Of a stretch of 34,956 bases of DNA, positions 24,072 through 31,344 are shown piece after piece (position 1 is the stretch's first letter; each line of letters begins with the position of its first letter). Below the pieces are notes generated by a model, which was not told where the DNA came from, made no database searches, and worked only from the letters and a program-made list of their open reading frames with translations. The stretch is taken from IMG/VR virus record IMGVR_UViG_3300046534_000473, positions 1-34,956 of that record; one strand, given 5' to 3'. This DNA is from a virus. The translations under genes were made by a program, and so were the position numbers.

Positions 24072-24985
24072 CTATTTCAGCAACGGAAACCTCGCTAGTA
24101 ATTACGGGGCCCGAAAGTCGTATCGGTTCAGTTACGATCACTACGTTCTTGGGGAATGTCGGGGTGCTAGACATGTCGCTAGCTACTAACGAAGGCTTAA
24201 GCGCGATTGAAGCGGACACAGGGTATACTCTAACGTTAGCGGGCTTTGTGCGTACGCTCGACGCGTTTCCCGAGAGCGAAATTTCGTTTGTTTATAATCG
24301 TATTTCACGTACGATCCGGCATTTACTGCCTAGTGGTCGCGCGTGGCGCGCTACTATCGATAAGCCTCTTCGCCAGTTCTTCGCGGGACTTGGGGAAGGC
24401 TTGCAAGCTTTCCGCGTGAATTTTGACGCCGTAGCCGAGGACATGTACCCCGCTACAACGCGAATTTTAAGCGAGTACGAGGAACAGTTCGGGCTATACC
24501 CTTCGACGTTAGAGACTCAAGAGCGCCGCGATCGAATAGCCGCGGCGTGGAAAGCTAGGGGCGGACAATCGCCGCGATATATACAAGACACTCTACAGGC
24601 CGCAGGTTTTCCCGTGTTTGTGCATGATTGGTGGGAGACCGGGACGACTAACGCGAGAAACCCTTTTGACGTGCTGGGTGACTCTTCGACTAGCTCGGCT
24701 TTTAATGTGGTAAGTGACGGAGCAACATCTTACACGAACAATCCTAACGCGGTGACGGGGGCGGCGGGGGGAGCTAACGGGTATTTGTTAGTAAACTTGC
24801 CGACGACCGTCAACTACTTGATCCCCGTAAGTTCAACGCTATGGCCGTATATTATTTACGTTGGCGGTGAAGTGTGGGGGGGCCGGGCAACCGTACCGTC
24901 GGCGCGGCGTGACGAGTTCGAAACCCTTTGTCTAAAAATCTGCCCGCTCCACCTTTGGATCGGTGTACTAGTGGAGTATTCCTAG
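24068..24985 (+). CDS. Baseplate protein, Mu gp48-like (DUF2313), with extra N-terminal domain
   Basis: 305 residues. The family core begins near residue 75: FVYNRISRTIRHLLPSGRAW, then FFAGLGEGLQAFRVNFDAV, YPATTRILSEYEEQFGL and RDRIAAAWKARGGQSPRYIQ, ending in a strand region and LCLKICPLHLWIGV. It caps the wedge, bridging to tail fibres. Most relatives begin close to the LLP.GRAW motif. The first 75 residues here are a strand-rich extension of unknown role, possibly a fibre attachment site. Confidence 0.85.
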   Translation: MTISATETSLVITGPESRIGSVTITTFLGNVGVLDMSLATNEGLSAIEADTGYTLTLAGFVRTLDAFPESEISFVYNRISRTIRHLLPSGRAWRATIDKPLRQFFAGLGEGLQAFRVNFDAVAEDMYPATTRILSEYEEQFGLYPSTLETQERRDRIAAAWKARGGQSPRYIQDTLQAAGFPVFVHDWWETGTTNARNPFDVLGDSSTSSAFNVVSDGATSYTNNPNAVTGAAGGANGYLLVNLPTTVNYLIPVSSTLWPYIIYVGGEVWGGRATVPSARRDEFETLCLKICPLHLWIGVLVEYS

Positions 24986-24986
24986 A

Positions 24987-25832
24987 ATGGCTTTAAAAAT
25001 AGCAGCACAATACGCGAACACCGTCGCCGCGAGCGCTTCATACCCAGAGGGTTCGTTTAAAAACGAAACCGCGCCGGGCGCTTTAGACGGTACGCCCCTA
25101 GAGAAAGCATGGCCGGACGACATACAAGGGCTTTTACAGTCCCTTTTAGCAGCCGCGGGGATCTCCGCGACGGGCAACGCCGACACGGTTCTAGCGCCTC
25201 AGTACCTGGCGGGGATCTTTAATCTTAGGTACTACAGCCGCGTTGACTACAATGTAGGGACGAGAGTCACGGGATCAAACAGTGTGGTCTATGTTGCGAT
25301 AGTAGCAAACGGGCCCGGTACGACGATCGTCAACCCAGTGGGCGGGGCTGCAGGATATTGGATCACTGAGCAGGCGGCAAGATACGACGACGATAACCCA
25401 GTCGGGACGATCCGAATGACGAATTATACGCCGCATAACTTCCCCGCAGGTACTTGGACCCAAACGATGGTCGGACGTTTCCCCGTTGGTGTTAACGGCT
25501 CTGACCCGCTTTGGAACGTGGCGGGAGAGACGGGGGGCGCTAAGGCTCATAACCATAGTTCGGGGGCACTCTCGGCGGCGGGGCACTCCCTAACGATCGC
25601 GCAAATCCCCGCGCATACGCACATCGCAGGGATCCCGACCGTAAATAATCAATCAGGTCAATCGGGCCCCGCATTAGAAAGCAACTTACAGCAGGCGTCC
25701 GTCCCGTTTGATGTCACCACGTCAAGCGCCGGGAGCGGAGGTGCGCACGCGCACACCATTTCCGGCAATACGGCCACACAAGACAACATACCCCCGTACG
25801 AGGCGGCGTTTTATTGGCGGAGGACTTCATAG
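24987..25832 (+). CDS. Short tail fibre / collar-type protein with HxH motifs
   Basis: 281 residues. The N-terminal half is mostly strand and contains a DYNVGTRVTGSNSVVYVAI module. The C-terminal half holds a PVGTIRMT beginning, GRFPVGV, GAKAHNHSSG, LTIAQIPAHTHIAG and AHAHTISG, and the end NIPPYEAAFYWRRTS. The repeated His pairs and the NIPPY-type end are the hallmark of tail collar and receptor-facing fibre tips, where His residues bind metal ions. It is the last gene of the tail operon and probably a baseplate fibre. Confidence 0.82.
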   Translation: MALKIAAQYANTVAASASYPEGSFKNETAPGALDGTPLEKAWPDDIQGLLQSLLAAAGISATGNADTVLAPQYLAGIFNLRYYSRVDYNVGTRVTGSNSVVYVAIVANGPGTTIVNPVGGAAGYWITEQAARYDDDNPVGTIRMTNYTPHNFPAGTWTQTMVGRFPVGVNGSDPLWNVAGETGGAKAHNHSSGALSAAGHSLTIAQIPAHTHIAGIPTVNNQSGQSGPALESNLQQASVPFDVTTSSAGSGGAHAHTISGNTATQDNIPPYEAAFYWRRTS

Positions 25833-26407
25833 TGAAGCTATGGGACATCGTTAAAACAGTCGGTAGCGCGGCGTTACAAGTTGCGTTACCCGGCACGGGG
25901 TCTCTTATAGTGGGGGCGGTTAACGAGTTTTTACCGGACGACAAAAAGCTCCTAGCGGGCGCGACCGGTGACGACATCGGCGGCGCGATCTCTCGTCTAC
26001 CTGCAGCTGATCAGGCGGCACTACTTGAAAAGGAATTCGACGTCGAGGTTACGCAAATTAAGGAGGGTAATTCCACAGTGAGGGCTATGCTCGAAAGCGA
26101 CGCAAAAAACCCGCACAGTACGCGCCCGTATATCGCTAAAGGCTCTTTTCACGTAGTAGCCTTTTCTATTGTTTCGGTCGTGTCTGTGTGGGCTTACGGG
26201 GTCATAGCAGGCGACAGCGTTGTGATCAAAGCGGTGGTCGAGGGTTGGCCGTTTATACTCGCGGCGATCGGGCCGCTTGTCACTTTGCTTTGGGCATACT
26301 TTGGGGTCCTTAAGCAAGAGCACAAAAACAAACTAGACGCCGCCAACGGGGGATCGACTCCTGCCAGGTTCTCAGGCATACTATCAAAAATACTTAATCG
26401 AAGGTGA
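25832..26407 (+). CDS. Holin, GTA-type 3TM family
   Basis: 191 residues from GTG 25832, chosen because GGAGG (25819-25823) lies 8 bases before it. A TTG at 25814 is the alternative. It has an N-terminal WDIVKTVGSAALQVALPGTG segment and an acidic linker, then two membrane helices: FHVVAFSIVSVVSVWAYGVI and FILAAIGPLVTLLWAYFGVL. This matches 3TM holins that permeabilise the inner membrane to start lysis. It overlaps the previous stop by one base. Confidence 0.8.
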   Translation: MKLWDIVKTVGSAALQVALPGTGSLIVGAVNEFLPDDKKLLAGATGDDIGGAISRLPAADQAALLEKEFDVEVTQIKEGNSTVRAMLESDAKNPHSTRPYIAKGSFHVVAFSIVSVVSVWAYGVIAGDSVVIKAVVEGWPFILAAIGPLVTLLWAYFGVLKQEHKNKLDAANGGSTPARFSGILSKILNRR

Positions 26408-26413
26408 TCGACT

Positions 26414-26527
26414 ATGGCAGAGCAAAAGAAAAAAACCGCACCCGCTCCGGTAGAAACAGTCGGGGGCAGGGGCAAACAACGCCCTCCTAAAAAAACAGAG
26501 CAGAAAGACGCAGCGCCCGTCAAATGA
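26414..26527 (+). CDS. Small basic Lys/Pro-rich protein, unassigned
   Basis: 37 residues (KKKTAPAPVETVGGRGKQ and on to DAAPVK). No membrane helix and no domain; very basic. It lies between two membrane-protein genes and overlaps the next start by 4 bases (ATGA). It may be a real translation-coupled gene or a spacer frame; the composition cannot settle it. Confidence 0.45.
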   Translation: MAEQKKKTAPAPVETVGGRGKQRPPKKTEQKDAAPVK

Positions 26528-27003
26528 TCGACACGGCGATAACGGCGCTTATGTGTTGCGCGCTGATCGCCGCATTATTCCAGCCCAATCTTCCGCGACT
26601 TCTCGCGGCGGGTATTTTCCTTTCCATTACCGCCGCCCATGAGGTATTCTTGTCGTCCTTAGTCGGGTTTAGTTACCACGGGTCGGCTGCAATTTTTGAC
26701 TTACTCATAATAATATTAGTTAGCGGCATACGCCCCTTGCCTGAGCTAGTCTTGTCGTTGCATCGTATATGCGCCGCGTCAATACTTATTAATGTGACGG
26801 GTTGGGTGATTTGGGTTTTGTACTTCCCTCCGATTCTGTACGACCTAGCCTTTGTCGCGCTATACGCGTGGCTAGTAGTAACTTTAATCAGTAGGGATAA
26901 AAAAAATGTGGGAGGCAATACACTGGATCGCGGCGGTTTTGGCTTTCGTTTCGATCGTGGTACATGCAGCCACTTGTTTAATAAACACGGCGGCAAGATA
27001 TGA
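26524..27003 (+). CDS. Four-span membrane protein of the lysis region
   Basis: 159 residues with four hydrophobic segments: near the start (ALMCCALIAALFQPNL), LLAAGIFLSITAAHEVFLSSL, AAIFDLLIIILVSGI and ILINVTGWVIWVLYFPPILYDLAFVALYAWLVVTLI. Similar four-helix phage proteins sit next to holin genes in Gram-negative phages; the role is unknown. The C-terminal 34 residues after the last helix are Gly-rich and odd-looking, as if shaped by the second frame that starts at 26906. The stop overlaps the next gene's ATG (ATGA). Confidence 0.7.
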   Translation: MIDTAITALMCCALIAALFQPNLPRLLAAGIFLSITAAHEVFLSSLVGFSYHGSAAIFDLLIIILVSGIRPLPELVLSLHRICAASILINVTGWVIWVLYFPPILYDLAFVALYAWLVVTLISRDKKNVGGNTLDRGGFGFRFDRGTCSHLFNKHGGKI

Positions 27004-27100
27004 GCGCGAGAGACGTAGTTACCGAGATAGTGCAAAACCCGAGGATAGCTTCCGCGGTGGCAAGCCTAACGACAGGGACGGGCGTAGGAACGATCCTTGA
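26906..27100 (+). CDS. Overlapping single-span membrane protein, out of frame
   Basis: 64 residues in another frame, overlapping the end of the four-span gene by 98 bases and the start of the next gene by 101. It begins with a clean membrane helix (WIAAVLAFVSIVVHAATCLI) and continues with a charged tail (ARYERERRSYRDSAKPEDSF). An AGGG lies 12 bases before its ATG. A good membrane helix directly after the start is unlikely to arise by chance in a shadow frame. It could be a spanin-like or antiholin-like protein. Coding is plausible, not proven. Confidence 0.5.
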   Translation: MWEAIHWIAAVLAFVSIVVHAATCLINTAARYERERRSYRDSAKPEDSFRGGKPNDRDGRRNDP

Positions 27101-27287
27101 CTTAATTCCCGACGATATCGGCAAACTCGCGACGTTGGTCGGTATTGTTTTAAGCACGGTATTAATATACACGCACTGGAGAAAGGGCCGGATCGAGTAT
27201 GAAAAAACGCGACTAGAGATCTTACTGCTTAAACAGAAAGAGGCGGAGCGCGTAGAAGCGGCCCGCCTCGGATCAAACGAGGACTGA
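27000..27287 (+). CDS. Small holin-like membrane protein
   Basis: 95 residues with one strong membrane helix (LATLVGIVLSTVLIYTHW, about 43-60) and a basic coiled-coil-like tail (RIEYEKTRLEILLLKQKEAER). The N-terminal part DVVTEIVQNPRIASAVASLTTGTGVGTILDLIPDD may insert as a second weak helix. This shape is usual for small holins or antiholins. Its start overlaps the four-span gene's stop. It is the last rightward gene; the leftward operon ends 3 bases later. Confidence 0.7.
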   Translation: MSARDVVTEIVQNPRIASAVASLTTGTGVGTILDLIPDDIGKLATLVGIVLSTVLIYTHWRKGRIEYEKTRLEILLLKQKEAERVEAARLGSNED

Positions 27288-27289
27288 AG

Positions 27290-27520
27290 CTATTTTTTAG
27301 GATTCGAACGTATTATCCCCCGAACGTGATCGCGCTTGAACTTTTCGACCTGCTCAACGGTCGGACTATACGGTATCAGATACCGGGCGATCGATCTTTT
27401 GCTATCTTTAAACTTGATCGCTATCTCTCCTAGGCTTGCGCCCTCGGCGTACATCTCGGCAATGCGATCGCCGCGCGTTGGTAAAAACAACTTCGCCCAT
27501 TCTTCTAAATCTTTGCTCAT
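27290..27520 (-). CDS. Small helix-turn-helix protein
   Basis: 76 residues. The start at 27520 is preferred over 27577 because AAGGA lies 9 bases before it and it avoids overlap with the polymerase end. The segment GDRIAEMYAEGASLGEIAIKFKDSKRSIARYL looks like a homeodomain-like helix-turn-helix, so DNA binding is likely. It is the last gene of the leftward operon, right after the polymerase stop. Its target is unknown. Confidence 0.65.
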   Translation of the reverse strand: MSKDLEEWAKLFLPTRGDRIAEMYAEGASLGEIAIKFKDSKRSIARYLIPYSPTVEQVEKFKRDHVRGIIRSNPKK

Positions 27521-27525
27521 ACTTT

Positions 27526-29934
27526 TTAATCCTTTTGATATCGTTGGTGTGTCCAGCCGGCCGCTTTTAACGGCCACCAGCTAGCCCAGGCGGGACGCTC
27601 AGAAAAGACGGCGCACATGTCGTCTACTGACCCAAAGTCCTCGGGTACTTCTGCGCAACCTTCGTCGTGTGTGTGCATTACGATCGAATAGCCGGCCGCT
27701 TCGGCGCGCTCAAGTGCTAAGAATTGAATATCGGCGCTAACCGCTTGTACATAGTTTTCAAATAGTCGCCCGCCGTAAGTTTCTAAGACTTGCCAGCCTA
27801 CCGCGCCTTTTTTTGGGTTGCTATTGTGGCCCTCAAAGGTGATTCGCCAAGTGTCACGGACTTTAGTCTTAACCCATTCACCGTCGATCCTTTCGCTAGT
27901 ACAGTCGCGCCCGAGCTTGTCGTGCGTTTGTGTCAAGCGTGGCTTGTGGTAGTGCAGGAAGCGCCCAGAGGGGAGACGACAAAACAGTATATCATTGTGG
28001 ACCGCGTAACTTATGTCGATGTAAGGAAAGCACTCGCCGGGGTTCAGTATGGCTTTGATCGCCATGCCCTCAAGCCCGAAAAGCTCTGGTTTATAGTCCC
28101 ATTTACCCGGCCCGCAGTGTGAATATTGCCCGCCCCACGCGCGTTCGATCTCCGGCGACTCGGCTCTCCACTTTAAAATATCGGCTTTGATCTCCGCGTC
28201 CGTCATAAAGTCGCCCGCACCAAAGGCCAGAAACGCCCCGATCCAGCCGCCGTACCCCGCCGCGAGCTCGCGCACTTTGCCGATCGTTTTTCGGGCAGGG
28301 TGGTGCATGCCATTGTCTTTTTTATATTGTAAAATTTCTGCAAAAGAGATCCCCGTAGCATTGGCGGCGCTTTGCTCGTAGATCTTCCCGTGTGTGCCGA
28401 ATATATCGATCCGCCATTGGCAACGCGATACGCACGCGGCCGCCACGGCTTCGATCGCCGAGAAGTCAACACATATCAGCTTTTTACCTTTTGAGGCGAT
28501 GAACAGGCCGCGCAGACAGCCGCACATAAGCGCCACCACGTCGCCCCAAACGTCGATCAGATCGTCAAGATTTTGGCGCATGATGTCACTTATAGCGTAT
28601 TCGACAGACTCAACGGTCCAGTCGTTATTTTGAGTAAACCGATTATTCATGCACTCTGGGCAGTCTTCGCACTTTGCGCCGACATGGCGGCCGCAAAAGT
28701 CGCACGTCTTAGACTTGGGTCCTTTGGCTGTTATGTTTTGCAGTTGTGCGCCGCCGGAGCTAGCGCGCCCGGTCCGGTCCGCCCCGCAGTACATATATTG
28801 ATCGCGTAGGCGCCCGTCGCTACTGACTTGTAATTTTATTGTGTGAAGCTTTTTAATATTCGCGGATCCTAGCGCTTGGCGGATCTCAAGTGCTCGGCGT
28901 ACGTTGTGCCCTAGCGCGTCGCGTTTTAAAAACTCCTCGATCGTTTCGGCTTGCATGTCGGGCAAATTAATGCCAACGGACGAAAGCCAGCGCAAAAAAG
29001 ATGCCGTTTCGTTGACGGTGCCGACCGCCCCGCCGGTGATCTCGCACAACTCAAGTGTAAAGCGCTTTGTCACTTCGTCGAGTATGTAAAGCATGGCGTC
29101 GAGCGCTTTCACGTCTACTTGTACGCCGCGCGCGTTGATAGTCTGATCGTGTAACCATTGGCGGCGCTCGGCTCCGGTCAGGTCGGGGATCCGTGCGGCG
29201 GCGTCGTCTTCCGCTTTTACGTCGTCAAGGTTATAAGTGTAAAATTTTGCAAAGTCCGCCCAATCGCTTAAGGGCGTGCGCCTAAACGATCGGCGAGCCT
29301 TTGTCAAGCTATGAGGGCGCGTTAGTTTTTGGATCAGTGCTTTACCCGCCGGATCCTTTCGCATTGAGTCAAGGACCGTCGCAGCTTTATCAAGGCCACC
29401 AGGCAAGCTAAAGCGGCGAGACCTGGACATAACGCAAACGGTCTGATCGAGAGGTAAGAGCGGCCAGCCGTGCTTCCGCACGCCGACCACGTTCCAGATC
29501 CACCATTCAAACGTTGAATTCCACGCCTCGATCATACCGCCGCTGGCAATGTGACCTAATAGGTCGCGCGGCTCAGGTGATCCGGGGATCCAAAGCTTGC
29601 GCCCTTGGCCGTTCTTCAAGTCGTACGCGAGCGACAAGATCGCCGCGCTTGGGTGCGTTGCGTAGTTGGGCGTCCCGACAAGAGGCAAACCCCCTTGCTT
29701 GCCGGTTCTAGCGCTTGTAACCTTGCCGGTCGCGTGATCGATAGTGTAGCCGGCTTCGCTGTAGGTCTCAAAGTCCATCGACGGAAGCACGGTCGAGCGA
29801 GTGATCCCGACGTTTTCGATTATCTGTCCGGCGCGTAGGTCGTAAGGCTCGACCGAGACGCAGAGGTCGTCGGCGTGCAGGTCGTCGGTCCAGAACGCCG
29901 CGTCGCTCTCGGGGTGGTAGAATAGCCCTAACAC
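27526..29934 (-). CDS. DNA polymerase, family A, with 3'-5' exonuclease
   Basis: 802 residues from a GTG start at 29934 (AGAGGG 7 bases before it). Exonuclease motifs: DFET at 54-57, N139..FE142-143, and Y234/D238. Polymerase motifs: RTGRASSGGAQLQNI at 387-401, motif A VDFSAIE (D490), motif B RKTIGKVRELAAGYGG (548-563) and motif C HTHDEG near 758. All key acidic residues are present, so the enzyme should be active in phage genome replication. An insert at 411-428 holds five Cys and a His (C411, C414, H417, C422, C425, C428), likely a small zinc-binding knuckle in the palm/thumb region. No 5'-3' exonuclease domain is present, which is normal for phage forms. The stop of the upstream gene overlaps its start (TAGTG). 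Confidence 0.95.
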   Translation of the reverse strand: MLGLFYHPESDAAFWTDDLHADDLCVSVEPYDLRAGQIIENVGITRSTVLPSMDFETYSEAGYTIDHATGKVTSARTGKQGGLPLVGTPNYATHPSAAILSLAYDLKNGQGRKLWIPGSPEPRDLLGHIASGGMIEAWNSTFEWWIWNVVGVRKHGWPLLPLDQTVCVMSRSRRFSLPGGLDKAATVLDSMRKDPAGKALIQKLTRPHSLTKARRSFRRTPLSDWADFAKFYTYNLDDVKAEDDAAARIPDLTGAERRQWLHDQTINARGVQVDVKALDAMLYILDEVTKRFTLELCEITGGAVGTVNETASFLRWLSSVGINLPDMQAETIEEFLKRDALGHNVRRALEIRQALGSANIKKLHTIKLQVSSDGRLRDQYMYCGADRTGRASSGGAQLQNITAKGPKSKTCDFCGRHVGAKCEDCPECMNNRFTQNNDWTVESVEYAISDIMRQNLDDLIDVWGDVVALMCGCLRGLFIASKGKKLICVDFSAIEAVAAACVSRCQWRIDIFGTHGKIYEQSAANATGISFAEILQYKKDNGMHHPARKTIGKVRELAAGYGGWIGAFLAFGAGDFMTDAEIKADILKWRAESPEIERAWGGQYSHCGPGKWDYKPELFGLEGMAIKAILNPGECFPYIDISYAVHNDILFCRLPSGRFLHYHKPRLTQTHDKLGRDCTSERIDGEWVKTKVRDTWRITFEGHNSNPKKGAVGWQVLETYGGRLFENYVQAVSADIQFLALERAEAAGYSIVMHTHDEGCAEVPEDFGSVDDMCAVFSERPAWASWWPLKAAGWTHQRYQKD

Positions 29935-30176
29935 TACAAGCCCTCTTCGTCGGCGTCGAGCGCTTCACTAGCGCCCCATATAAAGCGGGCGGCGTAAAAA
30001 ACGGCTTTAATCTTACCTAAAAAAGTTAGATCAGCGATTAAAATATATTTAGGGTTACGCACGCCCCGAGGCGCGGCGCTTTTAACGCGCGCTTTGACTA
30101 GGTCGTCGTTATGTGTAAGGACCAGATCGCCGCGTAGGTCTAGGATCTGTTTTCCATTTAAACGGTAAAAGTACAT
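29934..30176 (-). CDS. Small replication-operon protein, unassigned
   Basis: 80 residues when started at ATG 30176, whose ATG overlaps the upstream stop (TAATG) and has AAGGGG before it. A start at 30233 would add 19 residues inside the upstream gene. It contains NGKQILDLRGDLVLTHNDD and a C-terminal helical LTFLGKIKAVFYAARFIWG. I do not recognise a family. Coupling to both neighbours places it in the replication operon. Confidence 0.65.
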   Translation of the reverse strand: MYFYRLNGKQILDLRGDLVLTHNDDLVKARVKSAAPRGVRNPKYILIADLTFLGKIKAVFYAARFIWGASEALDADEEGL

Positions 30177-30337
30177 TACTCGATCCCCTTTTTTAGCCAC
30201 ATGATCGCCTGTGAAAAGTTCATAGCGGCCCACGTTAGCTCAGCGAACCCAGCCCCCGCCGCCTCGGTTTCCATCAACAGCTCGCCGCCTTGGGCCTCCA
30301 AGTCTTTGATCTTTTGTTCCAGTGTTTCTTTTGGCAT
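30176..30337 (-). CDS. Small replication-operon protein, unassigned
   Basis: 53 residues, ATG 30337 with GAGG 6 bases before it. The sequence starts PKETLEQKIKDLEAQGGELL, a helix of coiled-coil type, and ends FSQAIMWLKKGIE. It lies directly after the hairpin that follows the DUF2815 gene and is coupled by TAATG to the next gene. The clear ribosome-binding site and coupling argue for a real gene; the function is unknown. Confidence 0.65.
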   Translation of the reverse strand: MPKETLEQKIKDLEAQGGELLMETEAAGAGFAELTWAAMNFSQAIMWLKKGIE

Positions 30338-30346
30338 AAGTACCTC

Positions 30347-30373
30347 AAAAGCGCCCGCGGTTTAGACGGGCGC
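30347..30373 (-). terminator. Intrinsic terminator or attenuator in the leftward operon
   Basis: On the minus strand the stem GCGCCCG / CGGGCGC (30367-30373 and 30351-30357) is followed by CTTTT. It follows the stop of the DUF2815 gene by 8 bases. Since the polymerase lies further on in the same direction, it may reduce rather than stop transcription, so that the SSB-like protein is made in excess. Confidence 0.65.
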
Positions 30374-30381
30374 GGGTTGCT

Positions 30382-31341
30382 TTATTGTGGTAAATAGTTT
30401 GTCGCTTGGCTTGGGTAAGGGTTACCGTTGCCTTGCGCCTGCGCGCTTATTAGCTTAGCCATACCCCATTCCACTAGCTGGGCTTCGGTGTGACCCTCGG
30501 CCATCGCTTTCTCGTACGTTACCGGTGAACCGGGCAGCATCTCAACGCCTGGAGCGGGCTTTTGTTGAGCGTATGGGTTACCCGCGCTTTGTTGTTGTTG
30601 TTGTGGCGCGCTTATTAGCTTAGCCATACCCCATTCCACTAGTTGGGCTTCGGTGTGACCCTCGGCCATCGCTTTCTCGTACGTTACCGGCGAACCGGGC
30701 AGCATCTCAACGCCTGGAGCGGGCTTTTGTTGAGCGTATGGGTTACCCGCGCTTTGTTGTTGTTGTTGAGCGTACGGGTTACCGCCTCCTTGCGGTTGTT
30801 GTTGTTGAGCGTGAGCGCCGAAAGCGGCCGCCGCGTTAGCACCGCTACCGCCGATCGTGATCGGGCTTGCCCCCGCAGAGACTAGAGGGCAAAAGCCTTG
30901 CAAACCGAACCCGATCCCTTTTTGCTTGTTTTCATAAGGGAACGAATTCACCAAAACATTCACTTTTTGACCAGTAAAAAGCGTAGGCCCCCAGACCATA
31001 GGCCCTTGTATGAGTTCGCCGGTTTCGCTGTAACATTGCGGCGCGTGTTGGGTCTTAACACTCATTTTGATCCAGCCATTAAAAAGCCCGTCTAAGTCGG
31101 ACGCCCCTAGGACTTTTAAAGGCCAGTTGCCGCCGTTCGGCATAACCCCCGCCCATTTTGAGCGCTGCAGCTCTTGCGCGGCTAGGCTCTCTAGTAGAAG
31201 CTTATCGGAACTAGTCGGGGAGATCACTATCCCGAGCTCATAGCTCAGAACCCCCTCGTTGTTAGCCTTCGGGATTTTTATACCTTCCCAGACTACGGTC
31301 GCGCCTTCGATCATTACATTGTTTTCGTCAATTTTTGACAT
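30382..31341 (-). CDS. DUF2815-type ssDNA-binding-like protein with a duplicated C-terminal module
   Basis: 319 residues. The first about 165 form the DUF2815 fold (GATVVWEGIKIPKA, ELGIVISPTSSDK, then VWGPTLFTGQKVNVLVNSFPYENK and GIGFGLQGF), a family placed with phage single-strand-binding proteins. The tail is Gln-rich and holds two nearly identical 55-residue units, each with GNPYAQQKPAPGVEMLPGSP and TYEKAMAEGHTEAQLVEWGMAKLISA. A shorter third NPYAQQ copy precedes them. At DNA level the units are 30441-30605 and 30606-30770 with about two differences seen, so the duplication is recent. The motif AQLVEWGMA resembles a short tail module seen in other phage replication proteins. Neighbours: nuclease upstream, polymerase downstream. 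Confidence 0.85.
   Translation of the reverse strand: MSKIDENNVMIEGATVVWEGIKIPKANNEGVLSYELGIVISPTSSDKLLLESLAAQELQRSKWAGVMPNGGNWPLKVLGASDLDGLFNGWIKMSVKTQHAPQCYSETGELIQGPMVWGPTLFTGQKVNVLVNSFPYENKQKGIGFGLQGFCPLVSAGASPITIGGSGANAAAAFGAHAQQQQPQGGGNPYAQQQQQSAGNPYAQQKPAPGVEMLPGSPVTYEKAMAEGHTEAQLVEWGMAKLISAPQQQQQSAGNPYAQQKPAPGVEMLPGSPVTYEKAMAEGHTEAQLVEWGMAKLISAQAQGNGNPYPSQATNYLPQ
30441..30770 (-). repeat. Two tandem 165-bp units in the DUF2815 gene
   Basis: Units 30441-30605 and 30606-30770 are almost identical (differences seen at AGCTGGG/AGTTGGG and GGTGAACC/GGCGAACC). The length of 165 bases keeps the reading frame and gives two 55-residue copies. CAA-type Gln runs mark the borders and probably helped the duplication by slippage. 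Confidence 0.9.
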
Positions 31342-31344
31342 AAT

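Noticed and set aside
26021-27035. Minus-strand frames over the holin region as possible endolysin or regulator
   Set aside because: Low-complexity translations without enzyme motifs, opposite well-supported rightward membrane-protein genes.
30441-30770. CRISPR-like array
   Set aside because: Only two long in-frame units without spacers; it is a coding tandem duplication.
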